Shown in pieces: positions 9,144 through 18,059 of a stretch of DNA of 64,000 bases. The notes under the pieces were generated by a model. That model was not told where the DNA came from. It saw only the letters and a list, made by a program, of their open reading frames with translations, and did not search any database. Within the stretch, counting starts at the first letter, position 1; each line of letters begins with the position of its first letter. The position numbers and the translations under genes were made by a program. Where the stretch lies: positions 124,001 through 188,000 of the forward strand of contig JALDRC010000002.1 in the NCBI GenBank assembly GCA_031316115.1, in the 5' to 3' direction. Origin of the DNA: Nitrososphaeraceae archaeon. Its GTDB lineage: Archaea; Thermoproteota; Nitrososphaeria; Nitrososphaerales; Nitrososphaeraceae.

Positions 9144-10264
9144 ATGAATGTAAATTATAATTCAAAAAATAACGATAAAAGATTTATCGAACGCGGAGAT
9201 ATTTTTTTCTTTTATCGACCTAAAATAGATAAAAAACGCGTAACCAAACTAGATGATGTTCAACGATTTTATATGATTACCGTTCCAGATAATAACAAAA
9301 AAAAGGATAATGATTATAGACTTTTTATGCTAGGTACTAAGAAAATGCCTGAAATAATTAAAGGTAAAACTTCAGCAGATGAGAGAAATTGGGCATTAAA
9401 TCTCTTAACTACTTCTAGTAAAGAAGAAATAGATAACGAGATCTTTCGTCCAATAGAGTACCAAACTAAAACCCGAGGAAAAAGAAGAATTAATTCTGCA
9501 CAACCAGTAGGGGAAGGAAAATATTGTATTATAAAACATGACGGGCATACAGAATTTGTCTATGTTCTCGAAATACCAGAAACTCCTGGTCCTATTCAAG
9601 CGGAATTTGAGATAAATAAAGAAGCAAGCTATATTATTTCAGTAAAAAATCCAGAGATCTCTATTCCTGGGTATGAGATATTTAAACATGACAAAAAACC
9701 CAGATATCCAAAATATATTATAGATAAGTTTGGAAAAAAGAGATGGATAAATATTGACGATCCTAGATTACTTGACTATGTTAATACACAATTATTATTG
9801 ATTGGAGCCAGAAAAGATAACGTAAGAGAAGAACTAGATATAGAAATAGATGAAGAAAAAGAGACTAAAAATAGTGCAGATATTTTCAAAGAGTTAAATG
9901 TTAAAAAAGATGAAATCCCTTTACAATCGTTTTTTAAAGGTAAATTTCCAAAAGAGGAAGAACTTGCATCATCACACAATATTAAAAAAATCCCCAGTGG
10001 AAAGGCACCTGGAGTAAAAGGCGGAAAAAAAAGGAGGGAAGAAATCAGTTAAAAATTCTTCATCTGCTGCTGCAATTGCCAAATTTCTTTCTGGAATAAA
10101 ATTTCCGAAAACTAAAAAAGATATCCTAAAATTTGCTAAAAAAAAACAAAAAATCAGAACTTAATGATGCTAGATCTGAAATATTAGATATTCTTGCAAA
10201 ACTACCAGAAAAGACATATCGGAAGATAACGGAAGTTGAAGTTGAAGTAGGTAAGATAAGGTGA
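9144..10264 (+). CDS. Conserved hypothetical protein ending in a DUF2795 domain, frame broken at two poly-A runs
   Basis: The first frame gives 302 residues (9144-10052). A globular N-terminal part (R-G-D-I-F-F-F-Y-R-P, Y-R-L-F-M-L-G-T-K-K, R-N-W-A-L-N-L-L, G-H-T-E-F-V-Y-V-L-E-I-P) is followed by a charged linker and a Lys/Gly tail. I do not know its function. After an A8 run at 10025-10032 the coding continues in another frame (S-S-A-A-A-I-A-K-F-L-S-G-I-K-F-P). After the A9/A6 runs at 10138-10151 it continues in a third (S-E-L-N-D-A-R-S-E-I-L-D-I-L-A-K-L-P), ending at 10264. The joined tail fits DUF2795, a small helical domain with an L-x-G-I-x-F-P start and L-x-x-L-P end. The breaks are either consensus errors in homopolymers or true frameshifts. 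A Shine-Dalgarno-like GGAGG precedes the ATG. Confidence 0.65.
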
Positions 10265-11007
10265 TTAATTCCAGAAAAATCTGGATTTATTTAATACCTT
10301 ATGTCAAGGTATTGGATATCAAACTTTGTATTTAGTAAATACAGAACTATACCAGTTAGCAAAAGATCGGTGACAAAACATGAAGTTTTACGGTTTAATA
10401 ATGATAATAATTGTGAAAATAGTTATGCTAATCGGTCTACATCAATTGCCTATATGTTATTTTTCATCATATATATAAATAAGAGTAGTAAACAACTATC
10501 TGAAAAATACAATAATTGCATAGATTTTTTTTTGGGATTATGTTCTAAAATATGAATTTTGCATCATATCTTGTCTAATGGATATCAACTAAAAATTTCA
10601 GTAATTTATTTATTCATGGATAACGATTCTGATTGACTTTTGTGTTTACAAGCATGATAGGTTTAAGAGCTAATGGAACTTAAAAACAGACAATATATAT
10701 ATAGATAACTATAATCTCTGTCTAACGTAATCTAACTAATACAGCTAAATATATTATCATAAAAATAATTATTTCATCATAAAAATATAAAATTATTTTT
10801 TTATTTTAATATCTCTTAAAAGACTTCTATTAACACTGAAAAGCTGTCTATTCTGTTAAGTACTTAAAGAAATTCTAGTTATTATAAAAGACCGATTGAT
10901 CACTTATAGAATAGTACGATAATATCCAGATGGATCATTCTTAAATCTGATTATTAAAATAAGAATTTATCCGTCGCTATAAATATACTTAATTTCAGAA
11001 ACTTTTT
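10265..11007. other. Intergenic
   Basis: Only a low-complexity frame (10301-10555) is open here, and I do not believe it codes. No structured RNA is apparent. Confidence 0.4.
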
Positions 11008-11241
11008 TTATTTATCCATCATTGTTACTTCCATAATCGAATTACAACTCAGATTAAATTTTAAGTGATGTCTTTCAATAACTTCCTTGCTGTGTGCTTC
11101 TAATAAATAATAAAATAGTTCTACCTCCTTATTAAAAAATACTTTAATATTTTTTACATTAAATTCTCTATCGTTTACTACTGGCATGTTAATTATATCT
11201 CCAATTTCAGATAGGTTATGGACATCGAGAAATATTGGCAT
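11008..11241 (-). CDS. DUF4242-type small protein
   Basis: The 77-residue protein starts M-P-I-F-L-D-V-H-N-L, closely matching the M-P-x-F-x-D-x-H opening of the DUF4242 family. It keeps the later V-x-x-F-F-N-K-E block and the L-L-E-A-H-S-K-E-V-I-E-R-H-H segment ending in S-I-M-E-V. The family has a ferredoxin-like alpha/beta fold with a conserved His/Asp site; the biochemical role is not established. It is a single gene transcribed leftward. The ATG at 11241 is fixed by the conserved N-terminus. Confidence 0.75.
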   Translation of the reverse strand: MPIFLDVHNLSEIGDIINMPVVNDREFNVKNIKVFFNKEVELFYYLLEAHSKEVIERHHLKFNLSCNSIMEVTMMDK

Positions 11242-11749
11242 GGTATGTAGATATGTTATGATTCAATTTAACTCTTAGCAAGTAAGTATAAAATATATAG
11301 GAAATTTCCCCATATTCAAAAAAATTATTTTTTGATTATTTATCTGATTTATAACGATAATTGAATTTGTTATGATCTGTCTATCGCCTTATTAGAAAAA
11401 AAGCATTCATATAGACAATCCATAATGTCAACTTCCCAAATCTAGTTCTTAATCCCATCTCCTACTTTTGACCATAATTTACTATGAGCATTGTGAATTA
11501 TACATAGCGATACATGACATCCTTCATGCCTAAGAACTTGTTTATCTTTGTGTATAATCCTTTATAGCAAGTGAAGAGGATGGTGAAACCAAACTATCTT
11601 TTTCCACTATTATTGACAATATTGGTGTTGTAATTTTATTTATTTCTACTATTTCAAAAGTATTATTTTTATTAACATTGTTAGATGTAGATTTATGTTC
11701 TCAAATCATGTGAATTTTAATTAGTATATTATTTTAAAAGCAGTAATCT
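11242..11749. other. Intergenic
   Basis: AT-rich with no supported ORF. It may contain the unreadable far end of the IS481-type relic that follows. Confidence 0.35.
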
Positions 11750-12667
11750 ATGATTTTTTTGTATTCTTCTCCTGGAATAGGAATAGGATTATGTAATCAA
11801 TTCTCTACATCAAGAAATGTTTCTACAAATTCCTTTTTATCTATGTTTTTCCATAAATTAAAATATTTTCCAAATAAAAATTCTCCTGGGCTCATCATAT
11901 TAAAGATAAAATCTAAAAAGTATTCATCACAATGGTCGTATGTCTCTATAAATTTATTTTTATCTGTATTTTTACACCAAAAAGATACAGTTGTATTATC
12001 CTTATTAAAATCGTCGGAGTAGCGATAGGCAGTAATTCATTTATTTTTATTTGATGGATGTCAGGACAAATCAGAGAAAAAATACCTCCCCAACAATACT
12101 CTAGAATAGATATTTTTGGTGGTTTGTGATCATCAAAAATCGATATCAACCATTTTCCTTCATTTTCTATAACTTTCAGGTCAATCTGCCACAATTCATT
12201 TGGAAATTTACGCTCAAATCGTATGTATTTTCTTTTTTTCTGGGTTTGGTAATAGAACTATTGTTTAATCAATTCTTGCATAAAATTCTGTATACTGTCA
12301 TATGTCCTACCTTTAAGTTGTATTGATTTGTAAGAGTTCCCTGTATTTTGTTGGGACAGTAGTTGTATTTCTTTCTTAACTGTACTATTTTCTGTTCTAT
12401 CTTTTTATCTATCTTATGGATTGTATGTGGTCTTTATACCTATCTTTTAGTCCATCCAATCCTTCTTTTTTGTACCTCTTCCAGTATCTGTAGAAACTCA
12501 TTTTGGATATGTGTACATGTTTACAGATGTCAGTTACTTTCCATCCATCTATTCTGCGTCTTATACACCATCTTCTTATCTTTTCTAAATCTCTTTTATA
12601 CTACATCTGGTGTAACAACCACACTCCTTACTCTTACCAAGTAGAAGAGTGTAATAGATGTCATGGG
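11750..12667 (-). pseudogene. IS481-type transposase relic, copy 2
   Basis: On the minus strand, frames from 12667 downwards read as an integrase-type transposase. It has a helix-turn-helix (I-C-K-H-V-H-I-S-K, F-Y-R-Y-W-K-R-Y-K-K-E-G-L-D-G-L), then Q-Y-N-L-K-V-G-H-M-T-V-Y-R-I-L. The catalytic start follows as N-E-L-W-Q-I-D-L-K-V and I-S-I-F-D-D-H (11946-12194). After a frameshift come F-W-C-K-N-T and a C-terminal F-V-E-T-F-L-D-V-E-N. Internal stops (for example after Q-S-I-R) and several shifts make it non-functional. It shares both ends with the shorter copy at 3500-4150, so the same element entered this region twice or was duplicated. Confidence 0.7.
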
Positions 12668-12696
12668 ATAATACAAATAAAAATAAAAATATGATA

Positions 12697-12804
12697 TTAA
12701 ATATTGGAAGTCGGATCCGATTCAGGTTCTTCGGGTTTTGGTTCCGGATCAGGTGTTGGATCAGGATCGACAACTTCTGAAGTAACTATGTATGGATTTG
12801 TCAT
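12697..12804 (-). CDS. Short Asp-Pro-rich ORF, 35 aa
   Basis: ATG to TAA on the minus strand. The product begins M-T-N-P-Y-I-V-T-S-E-V and continues with D-P/E-P pairs (D-P-D-P-T-P-D-P-E-P). The GC-rich DNA and regular D-P/E-P spacing stand out from the surrounding AT-rich sequence and argue for past or present coding. It stops about 30 bp from the 5' end of the IS481-type relic. It may therefore be the N-terminus of a longer gene cut off by that insertion. Confidence 0.4.
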   Translation of the reverse strand: MTNPYIVTSEVVDPDPTPDPEPKPEEPESDPTSNI

Positions 12805-13552
12805 TTATTATCTATAGACAACATGTTTTATATCATTTACAATTTTTAAGATTGAATTTGTGATCTTCTTTATAGATAACCCCCTCATTTGAACGATTCA
12901 TTTGTCAGATAAATTTTGTTAATAATACTTAAATTATTCGTAATTATCTAAGATTATTCAAAATAATTTAATGAATTTCGATATTGATTTATGATATTGG
13001 ATTAGATGATTAACAAACTAATAAGCAAACCTTGAAGAAAATTATGCTCGACCTCAGAATAGATAAATAAGATTTCATAAAGTCTTAACATAATTTTCGA
13101 AATACAGAGAGCCAATCATCATAAAGAAGGATAGTATCTGGGGGATATTCAGTATTCATAAATAATAGAGTTTTCTTTCATTATGAATTTATTTCTATGT
13201 ATAACCAAGTCTTATTTTTGAGAAAAGCAATTATATTTTAACTATTTTTCCATTTTGATTTATCTTTTTTATTGTTTATAGTCATCAGAATGAAATAGAA
13301 CCAAGATATAATATCATGTACATCAAATTCTAAAACAGCTAAAAATAATACAGAAATAAATTACTTTATATTATTACAGTAAAATATCTATCGTTATTTT
13401 TTCCGTAAACTAAATAACAGGTATAGTATTAACAATAAATCCCTGTTATACATAACATTTGAATTAAACTTATAAGCAGAATTTAAAATAACATTTTATA
13501 TTATATAATCTTTTATAATAGAATACAGTAATTAGTTCAAAAACATAATATT
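12805..13552. other. Intergenic
   Basis: No ORF or RNA-like structure that I can support. Confidence 0.4.
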
Positions 13553-13978
13553 TTATTTTTTTAAAAGTAATAACAAAAAGAAATAAGTAACTCTCGAATA
13601 AACATATTTACTAGTTTTTAAAATTATTTTTCTTTTATTCTTAAATTTGGTATTATCCTTAAATGATTCTTTTGTTTTCACTTTCGTAAAACATATAACT
13701 TTTATTGATTCCATTCTGTCATCAATTTTTAAATCATCTCTGAATATTACATTTATCTTTTCATGATTATCACAGGCAGTTTCAAAATACATTTTTAATG
13801 ATATCCGTATTTCTTTTCTTAATTCCTCTCTGGTAGAAGCCTGAAATTTGATAGCAGGAATTTCAATTATGCTAGCTAGGTAATTTCCATTATAATTTAT
13901 TTTTGTAATTCTAAGCGTTAGATTGTGATGATGTGAATATTTATAATCCGTCATATTATATTGGATATAGTAATTCAC
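13553..13978 (-). CDS. HicB/UPF0150-like small protein
   Basis: The 141-residue protein has, at residues about 20-70, the strand-strand-helix pattern of HicB/UPF0150 folds. The pattern is I-N-Y-N-G-N-Y-L-A-S-I-I-E-I-P-A, then F-Q-A-S-T-R-E-E-L-R-K-E-I, then a helix. HicB proteins are often antitoxins of the HicA RNase, but no HicA-like ORF is adjacent, so a toxin-antitoxin role is not supported here. The second half is Lys-rich and ends in a short Leu run (F-F-L-L-L-L-L-L-K-K) that could be a tail-anchor-like segment. A frameshift in the last third cannot be excluded. Confidence 0.5.
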   Translation of the reverse strand: MNYYIQYNMTDYKYSHHHNLTLRITKINYNGNYLASIIEIPAIKFQASTREELRKEIRISLKMYFETACDNHEKINVIFRDDLKIDDRMESIKVICFTKVKTKESFKDNTKFKNKRKIILKTSKYVYSRVTYFFLLLLLKK

Positions 13979-14876
13979 ATATTAAAATATAATAGATTAT
14001 TTTAAAACCATCACAATCATGAAGATTAAAAATACCATTTTTATATATTAAAAAATATAAAATATGTTCTTTATTAATTTTTTATGTAATAGTGTTTTAG
14101 GAAAAATTCATTGACTTGTAAAGCAATAAGATAACATCTTCGAAACAATCGGATTTATACATAATATTTAACTGTTAAAAGAGAAAATCCTAAAATTCAG
14201 TAATAATACTATAAACTTTTTCTACGTCTTTCAATCCCTTCTAAAATGGACTAATAGGATTCTCATTGAATTTGGCTATATTCGATGTTAAGAAATTAAA
14301 ATATTTAATGTCATATTATGCAATACGTACAAACTCAATGTTTTTATATAGAATTTTTTAAATTTATTAATTTCATGAACTATATTAAGAAAACTTTTAA
14401 TTATAAAATCTTGAACAGAATAATCCTAATTACTATCAAAAAATCAAGATCCAGATTTATATCTAACATAATTGATAGTGTTAATTTTTTCACTCATAAC
14501 AAAAGAATTATTTGATTTCACAAATCATTGTAAATTGTAAATTCCAATACGCACGATTTCAAGTTCTTCATCATTAATTATTTTTACATCCTCAGACACC
14601 TAAATGGAATCCCTTTTGTTAAAATTTTATACCTCTAGATACAATAATGCTAGGATAACAAAAAACATTTTGATTTTAAATTATGATACATGAATTTAAT
14701 CCGACCTCATTTATGGATCAAAATTGTCGTTTCATTTGTTTACCTATATTAGTTTAAAATAAACAATTATTGTTTTATGATTTTTGTATACTGTTAATGG
14801 ATTTCTTACTATCATTCATATAAATTCAAAGTTCAGTCATAGAACAAATATATTCCAATTCATTAAGTGTGATGGT
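13979..14876. other. Intergenic
   Basis: Contains only a low-complexity frame (14318-14515) that I do not accept as a gene. No GC-rich island is present. Confidence 0.4.
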
Positions 14877-15095
14877 ATGAAATGCCTTTCATGTAACACA
14901 AATTTTCATCCTCAGATGGGATTTCATTTCTTGGGATTCAGTAAAAGACAAAACTCCATTTATGTATACTACCAATTATGTCCATCATGTAATGAAGCCG
15001 TGGTAGGGCTGTATGAGACACAGAAAACAGAGTATATGCCACCGATTTTACCGGATGAAGTAAACAAAAAAGTATCGATTTTAAAAAAAGAATAA
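14877..15095 (+). CDS. Small zinc-ribbon protein
   Basis: I chose the internal ATG at 14877 (72 residues) because the conserved-looking part begins M-K-C-L-S-C-N-T-N-F-H-P-Q; the 31 residues upstream in the same frame look non-coding. A second pair, C-P-S-C, follows about 35 residues later after Y-V-Y-Y-Q-L. Four Cys in two C-x-x-C knuckles indicate a zinc ribbon. The remainder is V-V-G-L-Y-E-T followed by a charged tail. The role is unknown. It lies just upstream of the CHRD gene but has its own spacing of 115 bp, so co-transcription is uncertain. Confidence 0.65.
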   Translation: MKCLSCNTNFHPQMGFHFLGFSKRQNSIYVYYQLCPSCNEAVVGLYETQKTEYMPPILPDEVNKKVSILKKE

Positions 15096-15210
15096 ACAAC
15101 TACTCAATTTTTAATTTTTTTTCTACATTTGTTGATATCTCATTTACACGATAAGGAATTTGAAGTTTTGTACCGAATACTTTATTACAATTATCTTCTA
15201 AATTAAAGTG

Positions 15211-15759
15211 ATGAAAGATAAAGTTTTACTGTTAGGTATATCTATACTCTCTGTAGTATTATTGTTTGGGACATTTGATAAAACAAACGCTGTAACCGAT
15301 AATTCATTTAGCACTACTTTAAACGGTGAACAAGAAGTTCCGCCGGTAGAGACAAGCGGCAATGGTCAGGCAACTTTTCAATTGCAAGATAACTCTATGA
15401 GTTATCAGATAAATGTTCAAAATACTGATAAAGTAACTGGAATACATATTCATAAAGGTGAGTCTGGGCAAAATGGAGATGTTATTGTAACCTTGTATTC
15501 ATCCGATACAAAGTTAAAGGATAAAGATCAGTCATTATTTGATAAATTATCTTCCAAGATAGATGTTTCAACTTCAAATGTTCAGAGATCTAGTCAATAT
15601 TCATATAGCGGTAACTTTCATGCATCAGATTTAAAAGGACCGCTAGAGGGGAAAACTCTAAACGAACTAACTTCTCTGATGGGTCAGGGACAGACTTACC
15701 TAAATGTACACACGGAAAGCTATCCTGATGGGGAAATAAGAGGACAGATAGGAAAGTAG
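15211..15759 (+). CDS. Exported CHRD-domain protein
   Basis: The 182-residue protein has a signal peptide (residues 1-27, hydrophobic L-L-L-G-I-S-I-L-S-V-V-L-L then T-N-A) and one CHRD domain from about residue 33 to the end. Typical CHRD features are present: L-N-G-E-Q-E-V-P-P-V near the start, G-I-H-I-H-K-G in the middle, and Y-L-N-V-H-T-E-S-Y-P-D-G-E-I-R-G-Q at the end. CHRD domains are beta-rich extracellular modules whose ligand in archaea is unknown. ATG at 15211 is preferred over the overlapping GTG at 15208. A hairpin plus T-run terminator follows 16 bp after the stop. Confidence 0.92.
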   Translation: MKDKVLLLGISILSVVLLFGTFDKTNAVTDNSFSTTLNGEQEVPPVETSGNGQATFQLQDNSMSYQINVQNTDKVTGIHIHKGESGQNGDVIVTLYSSDTKLKDKDQSLFDKLSSKIDVSTSNVQRSSQYSYSGNFHASDLKGPLEGKTLNELTSLMGQGQTYLNVHTESYPDGEIRGQIGK

Positions 15760-15775
15760 TATCTTGTATTTAATT

Positions 15776-15798
15776 AGAGTAAAAATCCACTCTTTTTT
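15776..15798 (+). terminator. Hairpin and T-run after the CHRD gene
   Basis: AGAGT pairs with ACTCT across an 8-nt loop, followed directly by six T. It is placed shortly after the stop codon. Archaeal termination depends mainly on the T-run. Confidence 0.55.
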
Positions 15799-16061
15799 CG
15801 CATCTCGTCTAAAGATTGGATTTTAATAACCAATCAAATTATTTTTTTACTAGATCAATATAATTAGATCCAACTTGAGCTTAAAATTATAAACAAGCAG
15901 AATATAAAATAAATTATGAAAAAACATTCATGAGTAGCTAATAGAATAGATAACAGAATCTAGTTATTAAATATCCAATCTTTTGAGAATGGATAAAATC
16001 TATTTAGCAATATATAATACAAACTAGCTAACCATTTTAAAATATTGATGAAATAGAAAAA

Positions 16062-16071
16062 TTTTATATAC
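16062..16071 (+). promoter_or_regulatory. Probable TATA box of the first Q-ladder gene
   Basis: TTTTATATA lies about 33-41 nt upstream of the ATG at 16104, in the range for an archaeal TATA element with a short leader. The 305-bp spacer before it contains nothing else I can support. Confidence 0.4.
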
Positions 16072-16103
16072 AATTTCATTATATCCAAAATTGAAACTAA
16101 TAT

Positions 16104-17135
16104 ATGGAAGCAAAAAAAATTTTTTCATATCTAGTCCTAAGTACACTACTTTCTCTCGTTTTGGCGCAATCCCATGGATTTTTTGAGTCATCTTTTGGTG
16201 AACAATTATTCCCAGAGGGTTCTATAGCACAAAAAATCCAACAAAAAGCTGAACAATTAGGTATTGGCTCAAATATTGCACAACAAATTGGACAGGAAGC
16301 TGAACAAGCAGCATCAGGCGAGGATATTGCACAGGTGATTGACCAGCAGGCAGCGCAGGAAGCAGTCGGTCAAAACATCGCACAACAAATCCAACAAAAA
16401 GCTGCACAATTAGGTATAGGTGAGAATGTCGCACAAGAGATTGCACAGGCAGCTCAACAAATAGCAGCGGGCGAGGATATCGATCAAGCGATAGGACAAG
16501 AAGCAGCACAAGCAGCAGAAGGAGATGATATAACACAGGATATTGACCAGGCAGCAGAGCAGGCAGCAGCGGGCGAGGATATCGATCAAGTGATAGGACA
16601 AGAGGCAGCACAAGCAGCAGAAGGAGAAGATATTGATCAAGCGATAGGACAAGAAGCAGCACAAGCAGCAGAAGGAGAAGATATAACACAGGATATTGAC
16701 CAGGCAGCAGAGCAGGCAGCAGCGGGCGAGGATATCGATCAAGTGATAGGACAAGAGGCAGCACAAGAAGCAGAAGGTGAAGATATAACACAAGATATTG
16801 ACCAGGAAGCAGCACAAGAGGCAGAAGGTGAGTACATTGATCAAGATATTGGACAGGCAGCAGAACAAGCAGCAGAAGGTGAGTACATTGATCAAGATAT
16901 TGACCAATTAGCAGAACAAGAAGCAGAAGGTGAAGATATAACACAAGATATTGACCAATTAGCAGAACAAGAAGCAGAAGGTGAAGATATAACACAAGAT
17001 ATTGACCAGGAAGCAGCACAAGAAGCAGAAGGAGAAGACATAGAACAAGATATTGACCAGGAAGCAGCACAAGAAGCAGAAGGAGAAAATATTAACCAAA
17101 ATATCGGTCAATCAGCTTCACAATCAGCAAATTAA
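16104..17135 (+). CDS. Exported Gln/Ala/Glu-rich 17-residue-repeat protein (Q-ladder paralogue 1)
   Basis: The 343-residue protein starts with a signal peptide (Leu-rich residues 9-21, L-A-Q-S). Almost all the rest consists of repeats of about 17 residues, G-E-D-I-x-Q-x-I-x-Q-x-A-x-Q-x-A-x. Gln recurs every four residues (Q-x-x-x-Q-x-x-x-Q), so in a helix the Gln would line one face while Ile/Ala form the other. G-E-D punctuates the modules and makes the protein acidic. The first four modules are more diverged (I-Q-Q-K-A-E-Q-L-G-I-G); later ones are near copies, so the array is expanding. There is no Cys, no C-terminal anchor and no catalytic motif. A structural matrix, sheath or fibre role is inference. 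Paralogues lie at 18060-20193 and 20456-23443. Confidence 0.75.
   Translation: MEAKKIFSYLVLSTLLSLVLAQSHGFFESSFGEQLFPEGSIAQKIQQKAEQLGIGSNIAQQIGQEAEQAASGEDIAQVIDQQAAQEAVGQNIAQQIQQKAAQLGIGENVAQEIAQAAQQIAAGEDIDQAIGQEAAQAAEGDDITQDIDQAAEQAAAGEDIDQVIGQEAAQAAEGEDIDQAIGQEAAQAAEGEDITQDIDQAAEQAAAGEDIDQVIGQEAAQEAEGEDITQDIDQEAAQEAEGEYIDQDIGQAAEQAAEGEYIDQDIDQLAEQEAEGEDITQDIDQLAEQEAEGEDITQDIDQEAAQEAEGEDIEQDIDQEAAQEAEGENINQNIGQSASQSAN
16315..17090 (+). repeat. 51-bp in-frame tandem repeats
   Basis: The 17-residue modules correspond to a 51-bp DNA unit (GATAT..., GACCAGGCAGCAGAGCAGGC and variants). There are about 15 units, including near-identical blocks such as 16531-16610 and 16676-16760. Long antisense frames over this stretch are artefacts of repeat composition. 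Confidence 0.8.
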
Positions 17136-17165
17136 ATGGAGTAGAATCTTACAAGTAAAACCAAT

Positions 17166-17204
17166 TTGTTCATCCTAGTGATGAACAAGCCAAATACTCT
17201 TTTT
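17166..17204 (+). terminator. Strong hairpin followed by a T-run
   Basis: TTGTTCATC and GATGAACAA form a perfect 9-bp stem with the 5-nt loop CTAGT, followed after 11 nt by five T. It lies 30 bp after the stop of the Q-ladder gene. A terminator or an mRNA 3'-end stabiliser are both possible. Confidence 0.5.
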
Positions 17205-18059
17205 ACACATCTCAGTCATTATTTTATTTTCAGTAAAGTTTGCTATTGTTTATTCATTAACAGTAGGCAGTTAAAAATTCTCTGGATTAAGACGGATTCA
17301 GATTGTGTTAACCTATTTTTTAAGTTATCCAAGATTAATTAGCCTAATTAATCTTTTAAAGTTAAATGCTTAGTTACAAGGTATCTTAAGGTCTGATGTA
17401 ACTGGGGTATAACTAGTCTGTATTGTCTCAAACAATTGGAGTATTCATATCTATCTAACTTTTATAATTTAATGTTCCAATAAATTCACCTTTCGATAAG
17501 TGTATAATCAAAAAGAAATCTATATTTTAATAAATGAATTCTTTCTTATAGATGAAATAATTATTCAGGTATGAAAGTAATATTATTAATTATTGCTTTT
17601 ATCTTGAATCAATTAAATCTTTCAATTAACTCTTCAGTATTTCGAATCTATTTCTCTAGAAAAAACTTATTTTTGCTGAAAAATAAATCAAACCTCGTAT
17701 TCAAAAACGAAAAACATATGCACTTTCGAGATGGGGATGGTTAGTATGATAAAGCTTGTAAAATTATCGAATTAATATACTATGTCCATTCTTTGAGGAA
17801 ATCCGAAAGAATTGATTACTATTATCTAAACGATCAAATAAAACTTTTTGATGATTGTTATCTCTATCTGGAAAGATGAAACTGCGTTCTATTTCATATA
17901 CATATATACAATAGGTACCTACATATGATGATACCATTTTAAATAATAATTATTTTTATGGAGAAATTCAGAATTACCTTATTAACAGACCATAATGAAC
18001 TACTAATGTACACGAGGATGGATCTTTAGATTAACCCATACAACAAAAAAAAAGGGAGT
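17205..18059. other. Intergenic between convergent Q-ladder genes
   Basis: No gene seen. At 18045-18053 a run of nine A (T9 on the minus strand) lies just after the stop of the leftward gene and is a good archaeal T-run terminator. Confidence 0.45.

Noticed and set aside
10301-10555. 84-codon ORF
   Set aside because: Low-complexity Asn/Ser/Ile composition, no motif and no promoter; probably chance.
12126-12694. Plus-strand ORFs at 12126, 12363 and 12503
   Set aside because: They run opposite to the decayed IS481-type transposase, whose minus-strand motifs explain the sequence.
13553-13978. HicAB toxin-antitoxin system
   Set aside because: Only a HicB-like fold is seen; no HicA-like ORF lies on either side.
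14318-14515. 65-codon ORF
   Set aside because: Ile/Asn/Phe-rich chance reading of AT-rich DNA.
16222-17070. Long minus-strand ORFs over the Q-ladder gene (Leu/Tyr- and Cys/Leu-rich products)
   Set aside because: They are shadows produced by the 51-bp repeat, lack starts with context, and have unnatural Leu/Cys runs; the plus frame has the signal peptide.
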